Of a stretch of DNA of 33,353 bases, positions 1 to 8,307 are shown piece after piece. Positions within the stretch are counted from its first letter, which is position 1. Every line of letters starts with the position of its first letter. The position numbers and the translations under genes are program-made. Under the pieces are notes generated by a model, which worked only from the letters and a program-made list of their open reading frames with translations, did no database searches and had not been told where the DNA came from. The stretch is from Deltaproteobacteria bacterium RIFOXYD12_FULL_55_16 (GTDB lineage Bacteria; Desulfobacterota; Desulfobulbia; Desulfobulbales; Desulfurivibrionaceae). The stretch covers positions 1-33,353 of the forward strand of contig MGTC01000035.1 in NCBI GenBank assembly GCA_001799255.1. The letters run 5' to 3'.

Positions 1-210
1 TGGGATGCGACCACGCCCAGTGGCACTGTTGTGCCTGATGGTCAGTATACTTACAGCGTGGTTGCCATGAACGCTTTGGGGCAGCAGGTTGCCGTTGATT
101 CCCGGACAACCGGTAGGGTAACCGGGGTAAATTTCAGTGGCGGCAAGGCGCAGGTAACGGTGGATAAATCCATCACCATGAATGTCGCTGATATTCTGGT
201 GGTCAAGTGA
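1..210 (+). CDS. flgD: Flagellar hook capping protein FlgD, C-terminal part
   Basis: The reading frame is open from the window edge and stops with TGA at 208-210, leaving 69 residues. The visible peptide (WDATTPSGTVVPDGQYTYSV near the start) matches the end of the FlgD Ig-like/FLN domain, in which a 'G..vpdG.Y.y.v.a.d..G' strand pattern is typical. FlgD caps the growing hook and lets FlgE subunits assemble; it is exported through the flagellar type III system. The flgE gene starts 41 bases downstream with its own strong ribosome site, which is the usual flgD-flgE order and supports the call. The N-terminal export region lies outside the window. The short fragment cannot be distinguished by sequence alone from another Ig-like protein, but the position makes FlgD by far the best reading. 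Confidence 0.85.
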   Translation, partial: WDATTPSGTVVPDGQYTYSVVAMNALGQQVAVDSRTTGRVTGVNFSGGKAQVTVDKSITMNVADILVVK

Positions 211-251
211 TTTCAACAAAAAACAAAGCATAGAAAAACAGGAGGTAGGCT

Positions 252-2669
252 ATGGGCGTTTCAAGTTCGTTGTACGCAAGCATAAGTGGTCTCAGCACCA
301 TGGGCAACGCCATGAGTGTACTCGGTGATAACGTTTCCAACGTGAACACCATCGCCTTCAAGTCGAGCCGGGCGACCTTCCAGGATGTTCTGTCCCAGAG
401 TGTGGCCACTGCGGCGGGCGCGGCCCAGGTCGGGCGCGGGGTGACCATGACCACGATTGACGGCATCTTTGCCCAGGGCTCCTTTGAGTCTACCTCCACC
501 GCCACCGATCTGGCCATTGGCGGCCAGGGCTTTTTCATGCTCCGGGCCGCAGCCAGTGCCGAGGCGGATATGTATACCAGGGCCGGGGAATTCCGTTTCG
601 ACAAAGAGGGTTATCTGGTCAACCCCACTGGTAACTTTGTCCAGGGCTGGACCCTGGACACCACCTCCGGCGAGAGGCAGGGCACCATCGGCGATATCAA
701 TCTGGGCAAGACCACCCCGCCGGTTGCGACCACCAGTGTCCAGGTCATTGCCAATGTGGATTCCCGGAAGAACAACGAAACCAGCGAGCTAACTCTTTTC
801 GACGCCTGGAATGGCACCAATGCCGCCCTGACGGTGCCGACCTCTCCCATCGACGCCAACGCCTATGAATACACGACCGCTATCAAGGTCTACGATTCTG
901 TGGGGGCAAGCCATGATATCACCGTGTATTTCGACCGCACCACCAGGGATAATCAATGGGAGTTCCTGGTTACCAGCTCGCCCAGTGAAGATCAGCGGAT
1001 ACTGAGCACTGGCCGCGACATCACGGGCGCCCTGGACGGCAGCAATGACGAGGCCTCAATCTACACGCCAAACACTACCTACAACTACGAGAACCACAAG
1101 GGCGCAGGCGCCCTGCTCTACGGGAAGATAGATTTTTCCACCTCAGGCGCGATCAACAATATAACCGCCTGGAAAGTGCCGCCCGATGGCGTGGTAGATC
1201 CGGCCCAGAGTACCAATCTGATTGTCCTGGGAAATTCTGACCAGTACTATTCCTTTGCCGCAAATTTTACCGGCGATACAATCAATCAGCAGATCGAGCT
1301 GAATCTCGGCGCCATTTACAGCGGTCAGGAAACTGCGGTAAGTCAGGTGCTGGTAAGCGGCGGCGCGGCCTATGCCACCCCGGGGACCTCGACGCCAATT
1401 ACCAAGGAAACCTTGTGGAGTACGGTATATGACAGCGCCGGCACCCTGGTTGATACAGTGGCGCCTGTTGATACCGTCAGTTTCAGCGGCTACAATCATG
1501 ACGGGGTGGCTGTCAGCGGCACCTATCTTCTTGCCGCTGGCGATAAGGTGCAGGACTTGCTTGACGCCCTTAACACCACCTTTAACTGCACCAGCACCAT
1601 TGACATCGCCGGCCGGATCCGGATGACCGATGAAACCGGGGGGCCCAGTGCCCTGGCCATAACCACCTTTACCTTTGCCGGCGGAGCCGGGGTGAACCCC
1701 TTTGGCGCCAGCAATGCCACCACCAACACCTTCAATGTCACCACCGCCAAGCGGCAGGTTGTGTCCACAGCCAGAGGTCTTACCACTGCGGGCGGCCCAA
1801 CCCCGATCAGTTCCAGCACCCTTCTGACCAGTGTCTTTGATTCTGCAGGCACAGCCCTTACTGCCACCGACACCCTGGCTTTTGTCGGGGTTCGTGGAGA
1901 CGGCACCGCCGTAACCTCCAGTTTTGTAGCAGGCACCAGCTATGGTTCGCCGCTCACCGCAGCCAACAGCCCGCCAACCATGCAGGATCTTCTTTTCTGG
2001 GCGGAGGAGCAATTCCAAGCAGAGGCCACTGTTGATAGCGCGGGGCGCCTGGTACTTACCGACCGGGTGGCCAACGTGGTCGGCGGTTATCAGAGCCAAT
2101 TGGCGATTACCACAATAACCAACGCCGCAGCTGGCATTTCTTCTCCTTTCGGGGCCACGGCATTCACCACCATTGCCGCAGACACCAGCGGAGATGACGG
2201 CAGCCGGGTCGGGGACACGATGAGCCTCAGCTTCAGCACCGAGGCACTCTCCACTACCCAGTACGCCAACAGCTCCACCACCATCTTTCAGGATCAGAAC
2301 GGCTTTGCCGCTGGCTTTCTCCAGTCGGTTTCCGTAGACACCGACGGGGTTATCACCGGCAACTATTCCAATGGGCAGGTGCTGGAAAGGGCTCAGGTGG
2401 CCCTGGCCAGCTTCAACAACCTGGCAGGGCTCAACAAGGAGGGCGGCAATATCTTCCGGGAAACCAGCGCCTCTGGCGCGCCCATTACCGGCCCGCCGGC
2501 GACCAACGGTCTGGGCACAATCTCGCCCAACTCTCTGGAGCAGTCCAACGTGGATCTCGGCGCGGAGTTTGTCAAGCTGATCACCACCCAGCGCGGATTT
2601 CAGGCCAACTCCAAGATCATCACCACCGTTGACGATATGCTTAACGAACTGATCAACATCAAACGGTAA
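252..2669 (+). CDS. flgE: Flagellar hook protein FlgE, enlarged with a duplicated central module
   Basis: This gene encodes the subunit of the flagellar hook, an 805-residue protein, about twice the length of the enterobacterial FlgE. The N-terminus (SLYASISGLSTMGNAMSVLG, then DNVSNVNTIAFK) is the flagellar rod/hook signature, and the C-terminus (LITTQRGFQANSKIITTVDD) is the matching coiled-coil D0 segment. The region up to about residue 370 carries the usual FlgE D1/D2 features. Residues about 377-510 and 511-650 are two related copies of a Thr/Ala/Gly-rich module, each with a 'VYDSAGT/VFDSAGT' motif, a 'QDLL' helix and a 'SPFGA/NPFGA'-type end. These probably form extra surface-exposed hook domains. 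The start ATG is preceded by a strong AGGAGGT site at 241-247. It is cotranscribed with flgD and ends at a strong terminator. The family call is firm; the role of the duplicated module is inference. Confidence 0.95.
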   Translation: MGVSSSLYASISGLSTMGNAMSVLGDNVSNVNTIAFKSSRATFQDVLSQSVATAAGAAQVGRGVTMTTIDGIFAQGSFESTSTATDLAIGGQGFFMLRAAASAEADMYTRAGEFRFDKEGYLVNPTGNFVQGWTLDTTSGERQGTIGDINLGKTTPPVATTSVQVIANVDSRKNNETSELTLFDAWNGTNAALTVPTSPIDANAYEYTTAIKVYDSVGASHDITVYFDRTTRDNQWEFLVTSSPSEDQRILSTGRDITGALDGSNDEASIYTPNTTYNYENHKGAGALLYGKIDFSTSGAINNITAWKVPPDGVVDPAQSTNLIVLGNSDQYYSFAANFTGDTINQQIELNLGAIYSGQETAVSQVLVSGGAAYATPGTSTPITKETLWSTVYDSAGTLVDTVAPVDTVSFSGYNHDGVAVSGTYLLAAGDKVQDLLDALNTTFNCTSTIDIAGRIRMTDETGGPSALAITTFTFAGGAGVNPFGASNATTNTFNVTTAKRQVVSTARGLTTAGGPTPISSSTLLTSVFDSAGTALTATDTLAFVGVRGDGTAVTSSFVAGTSYGSPLTAANSPPTMQDLLFWAEEQFQAEATVDSAGRLVLTDRVANVVGGYQSQLAITTITNAAAGISSPFGATAFTTIAADTSGDDGSRVGDTMSLSFSTEALSTTQYANSSTTIFQDQNGFAAGFLQSVSVDTDGVITGNYSNGQVLERAQVALASFNNLAGLNKEGGNIFRETSASGAPITGPPATNGLGTISPNSLEQSNVDLGAEFVKLITTQRGFQANSKIITTVDDMLNELINIKR

Positions 2670-2698
2670 GCCGTTGCCTGGCCAGATTTAAACCTGCT

Positions 2699-2735
2699 CC
2701 GGCGGTTCGGTAGATTCCGAACCGCCGGATTTTTT
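2699..2735 (+). terminator. Rho-independent terminator after flgE
   Basis: A perfect 12-bp GC-rich stem (ccggcggttcgg / ccgaaccgccgg) with a 6-base loop is followed by a run of six T. It lies 30 bases after the flgE stop and just before the converging cooC-like gene. It should end the flgD-flgE transcript. Confidence 0.9.
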
Positions 2736-2761
2736 GTTTCAGAAAAGGGCCGCAGGAAGGA

Positions 2762-3520
2762 TCAGTTCAGGAACTCGCTGAAGATGGCAAAGGCCTTTTT
2801 CACCACCGGCACCGAATCGGCCAGATCGAGATAGGATTTGCCCGCAATCTCCTGGGCTACCAGTTCGTTGCTTGCAGGCAGCAGGCCACCCAGGGGCAGA
2901 TCGGTGGAGTCCACCGCCTCCCTGATTTTGGCCAGCAACTCTTCGCTGGCCGGTTCCGGCACCCGGTTGACGATGAGACATTTTTTCTTGATCCGTATCC
3001 CTAAGGGGCCGGTGAGCTCAGCAATCCGTTTGGCGGTCATGATGCCTCGGGCCGAGGGATCTGAAACCACGAGGAGATAGTCAATATCCCTCAGATTCAT
3101 GCGGCTCAAATGCTCCATACCCGCCTCGTTGTCCACCACGATGTACTGGTAGTTGTCGGCCAGATGATCCATGGTCATGGCCAGATGCTGATTGGCCGCG
3201 CAATAGCAGCCCGGCCCGTCCGGCTGGCCCATGGCCATGAGGTCGAAGCCGGTGGCCTCCACCAGAGCCTGATGCACCTTCATCTCCATGTACTGGTCTC
3301 TGGTCATGTTGGGTTGCATCTCGCCCTTGAGTTCCTTCCTGATCTGGCCGATGGTTATGCCAAGTTCCAGCCCCAGCAACTCGTTGAGGTTGGCGTTGGC
3401 ATCGGCATCCACGGCGAGAATGGGGGTCATCTTTTTTTCGCTCAGGTATTTAATGAGCAGGGCGGAGATGGTGGTCTTGCCGACCCCGCCCTTGCCCGCC
3501 AGGGCAATAATTTTTGGCAT
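2762..3520 (-). CDS. cooC: CooC/AcsF-type nickel-insertion ATPase for CO dehydrogenase
   Basis: This is a 252-residue MinD/ParA-like P-loop ATPase. The deviant Walker A motif GKGGVGKTT is at residues 9-17 and DADAN follows at about 38-42. A C-x-C motif (GPGCYCAAN, Cys105 and Cys107) matches the pair used by CooC proteins for metal-dependent dimerisation. Known members help insert nickel into the C-cluster of carbon monoxide dehydrogenase, or the A-cluster of acetyl-CoA synthase, in the cytoplasm. No CODH gene is in the window, so its client must lie elsewhere. The length is normal for the family. It converges with flgE, and a GGAG motif precedes the ATG on the minus strand. A related MinD-family ATPase with another client cannot be excluded, but the CxC motif favours the CooC group. 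Confidence 0.85.
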   Translation of the reverse strand: MPKIIALAGKGGVGKTTISALLIKYLSEKKMTPILAVDADANANLNELLGLELGITIGQIRKELKGEMQPNMTRDQYMEMKVHQALVEATGFDLMAMGQPDGPGCYCAANQHLAMTMDHLADNYQYIVVDNEAGMEHLSRMNLRDIDYLLVVSDPSARGIMTAKRIAELTGPLGIRIKKKCLIVNRVPEPASEELLAKIREAVDSTDLPLGGLLPASNELVAQEIAGKSYLDLADSVPVVKKAFAIFSEFLN

Positions 3521-3587
3521 GAGATTTCTCCAGAGGAGGATTTTTGCACGAATTCAGTGGATTCGCGATAACCTGAAATAATGGATT

Positions 3588-3670
3588 CGTCATTCCGGCG
3601 AAGGCCGGAATCCAGTCTTTTCGAGCAGTTACATCGAGGCTTGACCCCGGCCTTCGCCAGGGTGACGAGC
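3588..3670. repeat. REP-like inverted-repeat element
   Basis: The left arm (cgtcattccggcgaaggccg, from 3588) and the reverse complement of the right arm (3640-3670) share the pattern CGTCA-(c)C-GGCGAAGGCCGG, separated by about 25 bases. This 'cgtcattcc.gcgaaggc.ggaatcc' form is a widespread dispersed intergenic palindrome in proteobacterial and related genomes. It occupies part of the 346-base gap between the cooC-like gene and ileS. The rest of that gap holds no gene that I can support, apart from a small heptamer cluster at its end. Confidence 0.7.
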
Positions 3671-3823
3671 TGTTGCTAATCCAGTATTTTTTGACGAACC
3701 TACTATAGGAACCAGGTCGGGAAATGTCAAACCCAAAGCCGATTGGCAGAGCGAACCACCCGGAATCCCAGCTGTTTTACCTTGCAACTTGCGGGTGAGC
3801 TGGTATGTTTGTCAGCTTGATTT

Positions 3824-3851
3824 CAGCACTAAGCACTCAGCACTAAGTAAC
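3824..3851. repeat. Short heptanucleotide cluster upstream of ileS
   Basis: Three tandem heptamers (cagcact, aagcact, cagcact) and a degenerate fourth (aagtaac) end 15 bases before the ileS start codon. They are the reverse-complement form of the AGTGCTG heptamer that makes the large array between lspA and fabD, so the same repeat family brackets the ileS-lspA pair. Confidence 0.75.
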
Positions 3852-3866
3852 ATACGGAGATCACCC

Positions 3867-6659
3867 ATGGATTATAGGGCGACATTGAACCTGCCCCAAA
3901 CCGATTTCAAGATGAAGGCCAACCTCTCCCAAAGGGAGCCGGAGTTTCTCAAGGCCTGGGAGGAGGGCAAGCTCTACGCCAAGGTGCAGGCGCAGACTGC
4001 GGGCCGCCCCCTCTACCTTCTGCACGATGGCCCTCCCTACGCCAACGGCCATATCCACATGGGCCACGCCTTGAACAAGATCCTGAAGGACATCATCCTC
4101 AGATCCAGGCGCATGGCAGGTTTTCACTGCCCTTATGTGCCGGGCTGGGATTGCCACGGCCTGCCCATCGAACTTAATGTGGACAAGGAGCTGGGCGCCA
4201 AGAAAAAAGAGATCGGCAAGATTGCCTTTCGCTCCGCCTGCCGGAATTATGCCGGGAAATGGGTCAAGCGGCAGAAGGATGAGTTCAAGCGCCTCGGGGT
4301 GCTGGGTGATTGGGATACTCCGTATCTGACCATCGATTATAAATACGAGGCGAGCATCACCCGCGAGTTCAACCGTTTCCTCCTCTCCGGCGCGGTGACC
4401 CGCAGCAAGAAGCCGGTACACTGGTGCTCCTCCTGTCAAACCGCCCTGGCCGAGGCCGAGGTTGAGTATTACGACCACACCTCGCCCTCTATCTATGTGA
4501 AATTCCCGGTGGCCGAAGACTTGGGTGGGGTTATTCCCGCCCTGGCCGGTGAGAAGGTCTCCGCCGTAATCTGGACCACCACCCCCTGGACTCTGCCCGC
4601 CAACCTGGCTGTGGCCTTCCATCCTGATTACCCCTATGCCGCAGTGCGGGTGGCGGGCGAGGTGCTTATCCTGGCCGAAGGGCTGGTGGAGCAGGCCCTG
4701 GCCGAATGGGGCCTCAGCGATTATGAGATTCTGACCACCTTTTCCGCCCGGCTGCTTGAGGGCAAGAAATGCAGGCACCCCTTTCTGGAGCGCGAGTCGC
4801 TAATGGTTCTGGCCCATTATGTGACCCTCGACACCGGCACTGGCTGCGTGCACACCGCCCCTGGGCATGGCCGGGAAGACTATCTGACCGGGATCAACTA
4901 CAATCTGCCCGTCCTTTCGCCGGTGGGCAGCGATGGCCGTTTCACCGAGGAGGCTGGCCCCTATGCCGGGCTCTTCATCTTCGAGGCCAACCCGCTGATC
5001 AATGCGGATATGGCCCATCAGGGCGCGCTGATCAAGGAGGCCAAGCTCTCCCACAGCTATCCCCATTGCTGGCGCTGCAAGAAGCCGGTGATCTTCCGGG
5101 CCACCGAGCAGTGGTTCATCTCCATGGAGGCCAACGGCCTGCGCGATAAGGCCCTGACCGCGATCAAGCAGGTGAGCTGGATTCCCCAATGGGGCATGGA
5201 GCGCATCCACGGCATGGTGGAAAACCGGCCGGACTGGTGTCTTTCCCGCCAGCGCGCCTGGGGGGTGCCGCTGACCGTGGTCTACTGCGGCCAATGCGGC
5301 GAGGTACTCAATGACGAGACCATCATGGAGCGCATCACCGCTCTCTTTGAAAAAGAAGGGGCAGACGCCTGGTTCAGCCATGAGCTGGCCGATTTCATCG
5401 GGCCGGAGGCCAGGTGCCGAAAATGCGGCAGCACCGAGTTCATCAAGGAAGAGGACATCCTCGATGTCTGGTTCGATTCCGGGGTGAGTTATGCCGCTGT
5501 CTTGGAAGAGCGTCCCGAGCTTGCCGCCCCGGCTGATCTGTATCTGGAAGGCAGCGACCAGCATCGCGGCTGGTTTCAGAGCGCGCTCCTGGCCTCGATT
5601 GGCACCCGGGGCATCCCGCCCTACAAGAGTGTCCTCACCCATGGCTTTGTTGTGGACGGCCAGGGCAAGAAGATGTCCAAGAGTATCGGCAACGTCATCG
5701 CGCCCGAGGAGATCATCAAGAAATACGGGGCCGAGATCCTCCGCCTGTGGGTGGCCTCCGAGGATTACCGCGACGATATCAAGATCTCCGACACCATTCT
5801 CCAGCAACTGGCCGACGCCTACCGCAAGATCCGCAATACGGTGCGCTTTATCCTTGGCAACCTCTACGATTTCGACCCGGTTTGCGACACGGTGCCGGAC
5901 AGCGAAATGGACGAGCTGGACCGCTGGGCCCTTTACCAGTTTGAGCTGTTGAAGATGAAGGTGCTTAAAGGCTATGAGGGGTTTGAGTTCCATCCCGTGT
6001 TCCACGGCCTGACCAATTTCTGCACCGTGAGCATGAGCGCCCTCTATCTGGATGTGCTTAAAGACCGGCTCTACACCCTGCCCGCCAAATCACGGGAGCG
6101 GCGGGCCGCCCAGACCGCCTTGTATGAAATCGTCGATGGCCTGACCCGGCTCATGGCCCCGGTGCTTACCTTCATGGCGGCGGAGGTTTGGGATTTCTTG
6201 CCTGGCAAGGCCCAGCGCGAGGATAATGTCTGTGTCGCCCTCTTCCCGGAACTGAAACCGGCCAGGGTTGGCGACAAGGCGCTGACCGAGAAATGGGACA
6301 GGGTCTTGCGGGTGCGGGGCGAAGTGACCAAGGCGCTGGAGATTGCCCGGCGCGACAAGGTTATCGGCCATTCCCTGGAGGCGGAGGTGGTAGTGGCGGC
6401 TGGCGGCGAGCTGGGCGACTTTTTAGCGGCCAACTGGGAAACCCTGCAAGGGGTGGCCATTGTTTCCCGGATGGAGCTGCTGCCGGAGCTGCCGGAGCCG
6501 GGCTTTGTCAGCCCGGAACTGCCGGAGCTTTCGGTGCTGGTGCGCCCGGCCAGAGGTGAAAAATGTGCGCGTTGCTGGCTGCGTTCCGAGGCTCTGGGCA
6601 GCGATACCGAGCATCCCAGCCTCTGCCCGCGTTGTACCAGCGTAGTGGTGGAGCATTGA
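3867..6659 (+). CDS. ileS: Isoleucyl-tRNA synthetase
   Basis: This cytoplasmic enzyme charges tRNA-Ile with isoleucine using ATP. The protein is 930 residues from the ATG at 3867, which has a GGAG site 6 bases upstream and gives the standard N-terminus (MDYRATLNLPQTDF); the longer ORF-track start at 3789 lacks support. The class I HIGH motif appears as HMGH at about residue 63, the editing (CP1) domain follows, and KMSKS is at about residue 602. The C-terminus carries the zinc-binding CARCW...CPRC pattern of bacterial-type (IleS1) enzymes. Its TGA stop overlaps the proposed TTG start of lspA, so the two genes are translationally coupled. A heptanucleotide cluster sits directly upstream of the ribosome site. 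The identification is certain. Confidence 0.98.
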   Translation: MDYRATLNLPQTDFKMKANLSQREPEFLKAWEEGKLYAKVQAQTAGRPLYLLHDGPPYANGHIHMGHALNKILKDIILRSRRMAGFHCPYVPGWDCHGLPIELNVDKELGAKKKEIGKIAFRSACRNYAGKWVKRQKDEFKRLGVLGDWDTPYLTIDYKYEASITREFNRFLLSGAVTRSKKPVHWCSSCQTALAEAEVEYYDHTSPSIYVKFPVAEDLGGVIPALAGEKVSAVIWTTTPWTLPANLAVAFHPDYPYAAVRVAGEVLILAEGLVEQALAEWGLSDYEILTTFSARLLEGKKCRHPFLERESLMVLAHYVTLDTGTGCVHTAPGHGREDYLTGINYNLPVLSPVGSDGRFTEEAGPYAGLFIFEANPLINADMAHQGALIKEAKLSHSYPHCWRCKKPVIFRATEQWFISMEANGLRDKALTAIKQVSWIPQWGMERIHGMVENRPDWCLSRQRAWGVPLTVVYCGQCGEVLNDETIMERITALFEKEGADAWFSHELADFIGPEARCRKCGSTEFIKEEDILDVWFDSGVSYAAVLEERPELAAPADLYLEGSDQHRGWFQSALLASIGTRGIPPYKSVLTHGFVVDGQGKKMSKSIGNVIAPEEIIKKYGAEILRLWVASEDYRDDIKISDTILQQLADAYRKIRNTVRFILGNLYDFDPVCDTVPDSEMDELDRWALYQFELLKMKVLKGYEGFEFHPVFHGLTNFCTVSMSALYLDVLKDRLYTLPAKSRERRAAQTALYEIVDGLTRLMAPVLTFMAAEVWDFLPGKAQREDNVCVALFPELKPARVGDKALTEKWDRVLRVRGEVTKALEIARRDKVIGHSLEAEVVVAAGGELGDFLAANWETLQGVAIVSRMELLPELPEPGFVSPELPELSVLVRPARGEKCARCWLRSEALGSDTEHPSLCPRCTSVVVEH

Positions 6660-7162
6660 AAAAGCCGGACTCGCCCCTTATTCCTCTGGCCTGGCTGCTG
6701 GGGGTGGTTGTTCTCGATCAGGCGACCAAGGCTCTGGTTATGGCCAATTTTGCCATGTTTGAGCTGCAGCCCGTTATCCCCGGCCTGTTCAATCTGACCT
6801 TTCTCACCAATGCGGGGGCGGCCTTCGGCATTCTCGCCGGGTTCAAGAGCGTCTGGCGGCAGGTGTTTTTCGTCGGCGTGGCCCTGGCCGCCCTGGGGGT
6901 CATGTTTTTTTCCTATCGCCAGTTATGCCGCCAGGGCAGAATTTTTGCCCACGCCATTGGCCTGATCGCCGGGGGCGCGGCAGGTAATCTCCTTGACCGG
7001 CTCCGCTTTGGCGCGGTGGTTGATTTTCTGGATTTTTACCTTGGCAGCCACCACTGGCCGGCCTTCAATGTGGCGGATTCGGCTATTACCGTGGGGGTGG
7101 GTTTGTTTATTCTGGGTAGTATTTTGTATCCGGACGAGCAGGGGAAGAGTGTTAAGTGCTGA
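6656..7162 (+). CDS. lspA: Lipoprotein signal peptidase
   Basis: LspA is an inner-membrane aspartyl protease that cleaves the signal peptide of prolipoproteins after lipidation. The 168-residue protein has four hydrophobic segments and the family motifs DQATK near the N-terminus, NAGAAFG, GNLLDR (catalytic Asp) and FNVADS (second catalytic Asp). The likely start is the TTG at 6656, which overlaps the ileS stop as TTGA. A GGTGGAG run lies immediately upstream; the spacing is short, but the ATG at 6740 would cut the first membrane segment and the conserved DQ motif. The ORF-track start at 6563 lies inside ileS and is unlikely. The stop codon falls inside the first unit of a heptanucleotide array, so the last residues may be repeat-derived. 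Confidence 0.93.
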   Translation: MKKPDSPLIPLAWLLGVVVLDQATKALVMANFAMFELQPVIPGLFNLTFLTNAGAAFGILAGFKSVWRQVFFVGVALAALGVMFFSYRQLCRQGRIFAHAIGLIAGGAAGNLLDRLRFGAVVDFLDFYLGSHHWPAFNVADSAITVGVGLFILGSILYPDEQGKSVKC

Positions 7163-7253
7163 GTGCTGAGTGTTGAGTGCTGAGTGCTGAGTGCTGAGTG
7201 TTGAGTGCTGAGTGTTGAGTGCTGAGTGTTGAGTGCTGAGTGTTGAGTGCTGA
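7156..7253. repeat. Fourteen-unit heptanucleotide tandem array between lspA and fabD
   Basis: Fourteen perfect 7-base units of GTGYTGA run without a break, followed by a degenerate unit (gttaaga). The variable base is C or T. From the seventh unit on it alternates strictly T,C,T,C, giving a 14-base higher-order unit. The array begins inside the lspA stop codon (tga 7160-7162) and ends 17 bases before the fabD ribosome site. It has no spacers, so it is a minisatellite rather than a CRISPR. Such arrays usually vary in copy number by slippage and could affect coupling of lspA and fabD expression. Confidence 0.95.
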
Positions 7254-7280
7254 GTTAAGAGTAAAAGTTGAGGAGTGATC

Positions 7281-8222
7281 ATGACAGAGCAAAAGATAGC
7301 GGTTCTTTTTCCGGGGCAGGGCTCCCAGTTTCTGGGGATGGGCCGGGAATTTCTTGACACTGACCCTGCGGCCCGCGCGCTCATGGCTATGGCGGAAGAG
7401 ATCAGCGGCTTTCCGCTCAGCCGTCTCTGTCAGGATGGCCCTATGGAGGAGTTGACCCGCACCGTGCATCTGCAACCGGCCATGACCGTGATGAATCTTA
7501 TCTGCTGGCAGGCCTTGGCCAAGGCCGGGGTGAGACCGGCATTTTTTGCCGGGCACAGCCTGGGCGAATACGGGGCGCTTGCTGCCGCCGGAATCCTGAG
7601 CCCGGAGGATACCCTGGCCCTGGTCACCGAACGCGGTCGCCTCATGGAGCGGGAGAGCGAGAGAAACCCAGGTGGGATGCAGGCGGTGGTGAAATTGCCC
7701 ATCGAACAAGTCCGCATGATTGTCGAAAGTGCGCAGGCCCAGGGCAGACTTACCGTGGCCAACCATAATTCCGCAGAGCAGATCGTGATCTCCGGCGAGG
7801 TTGCCGCGCTTGAGGCGGCGGCAGAGCTGGTGAAAAAGGAGGGCGGCAAGGCGATCCCTCTCAAGGTGAGCGGCGCCTGGCACAGCCAGTTGATTCAGGG
7901 CGCGATCCCGGATTTTGAGACGGCAATGGCGAAGATTTCCTTTAGCGCTCCGCAGACCCCGGTGCTGTTCAACGTGACGGCGGCGACAGAAAGCGACCCG
8001 GAGGCGATCCGCCGGATCATGGCCCGACAGATCGCCTCCACAGTGCGCTGGTTTGAGATTATCCAGCAGATGATGGCCGAGGAGGTGCGGGTCTTTATCG
8101 AGGTCGGCCCGAAAAATGTCCTGACCGGGCTGCTGAAAAAGATCATCCCCTCCGAGTACGAGCATCGCTGTTTTCAGTTCGACACCCCCGAGGGGTTGAC
8201 GATGCTGCTTAAAGAATTATAA
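7281..8222 (+). CDS. fabD: Malonyl-CoA:acyl carrier protein transacylase
   Basis: FabD transfers malonyl from CoA to acyl carrier protein to supply fatty-acid elongation in the cytoplasm. The protein is 313 residues, normal for the family. It shows GQGSQ near residue 12, the nucleophile motif GHSLGEY at about residues 91-97, and the catalytic histidine in AWHSQL at about residue 200. The ATG at 7281 is chosen because AGGAG lies 5 bases upstream; the GTG at 7275 lies within that site. The gene follows lspA after the heptamer array and is not accompanied by fabH, fabG or acpP, which often flank it in other bacteria. The identification is secure. Confidence 0.96.
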   Translation: MTEQKIAVLFPGQGSQFLGMGREFLDTDPAARALMAMAEEISGFPLSRLCQDGPMEELTRTVHLQPAMTVMNLICWQALAKAGVRPAFFAGHSLGEYGALAAAGILSPEDTLALVTERGRLMERESERNPGGMQAVVKLPIEQVRMIVESAQAQGRLTVANHNSAEQIVISGEVAALEAAAELVKKEGGKAIPLKVSGAWHSQLIQGAIPDFETAMAKISFSAPQTPVLFNVTAATESDPEAIRRIMARQIASTVRWFEIIQQMMAEEVRVFIEVGPKNVLTGLLKKIIPSEYEHRCFQFDTPEGLTMLLKEL

Positions 8223-8307
8223 AGAAATAATAGATACCGGATTGCTCTTCGTCCAAGTTCTCACCTGGTGCTGAGACGCAACAAACTGATTTTTTTGAGA
8301 AAGATTG

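Noticed and set aside
3789-3866. Upstream start for ileS
   Set aside because: The extra 26 residues read through the heptamer cluster and have no ribosome site; the ATG at 3867 has GGAG and gives the family N-terminus.
4800-6005. 401-residue open frame antisense to ileS
   Set aside because: It is a composition artefact opposite a certain gene; no motif supports it.
7156-7253. Possible CRISPR array
   Set aside because: Units are 7 bases with no spacers and no cas genes are present; it is a simple tandem repeat.
7152-8165. 337-residue minus-strand frame that reads the heptamer array as LSTQHSA-type repeats
   Set aside because: It is antisense to fabD and gains its repeated tail only because heptamers without stop codons are open in all phases on that strand.
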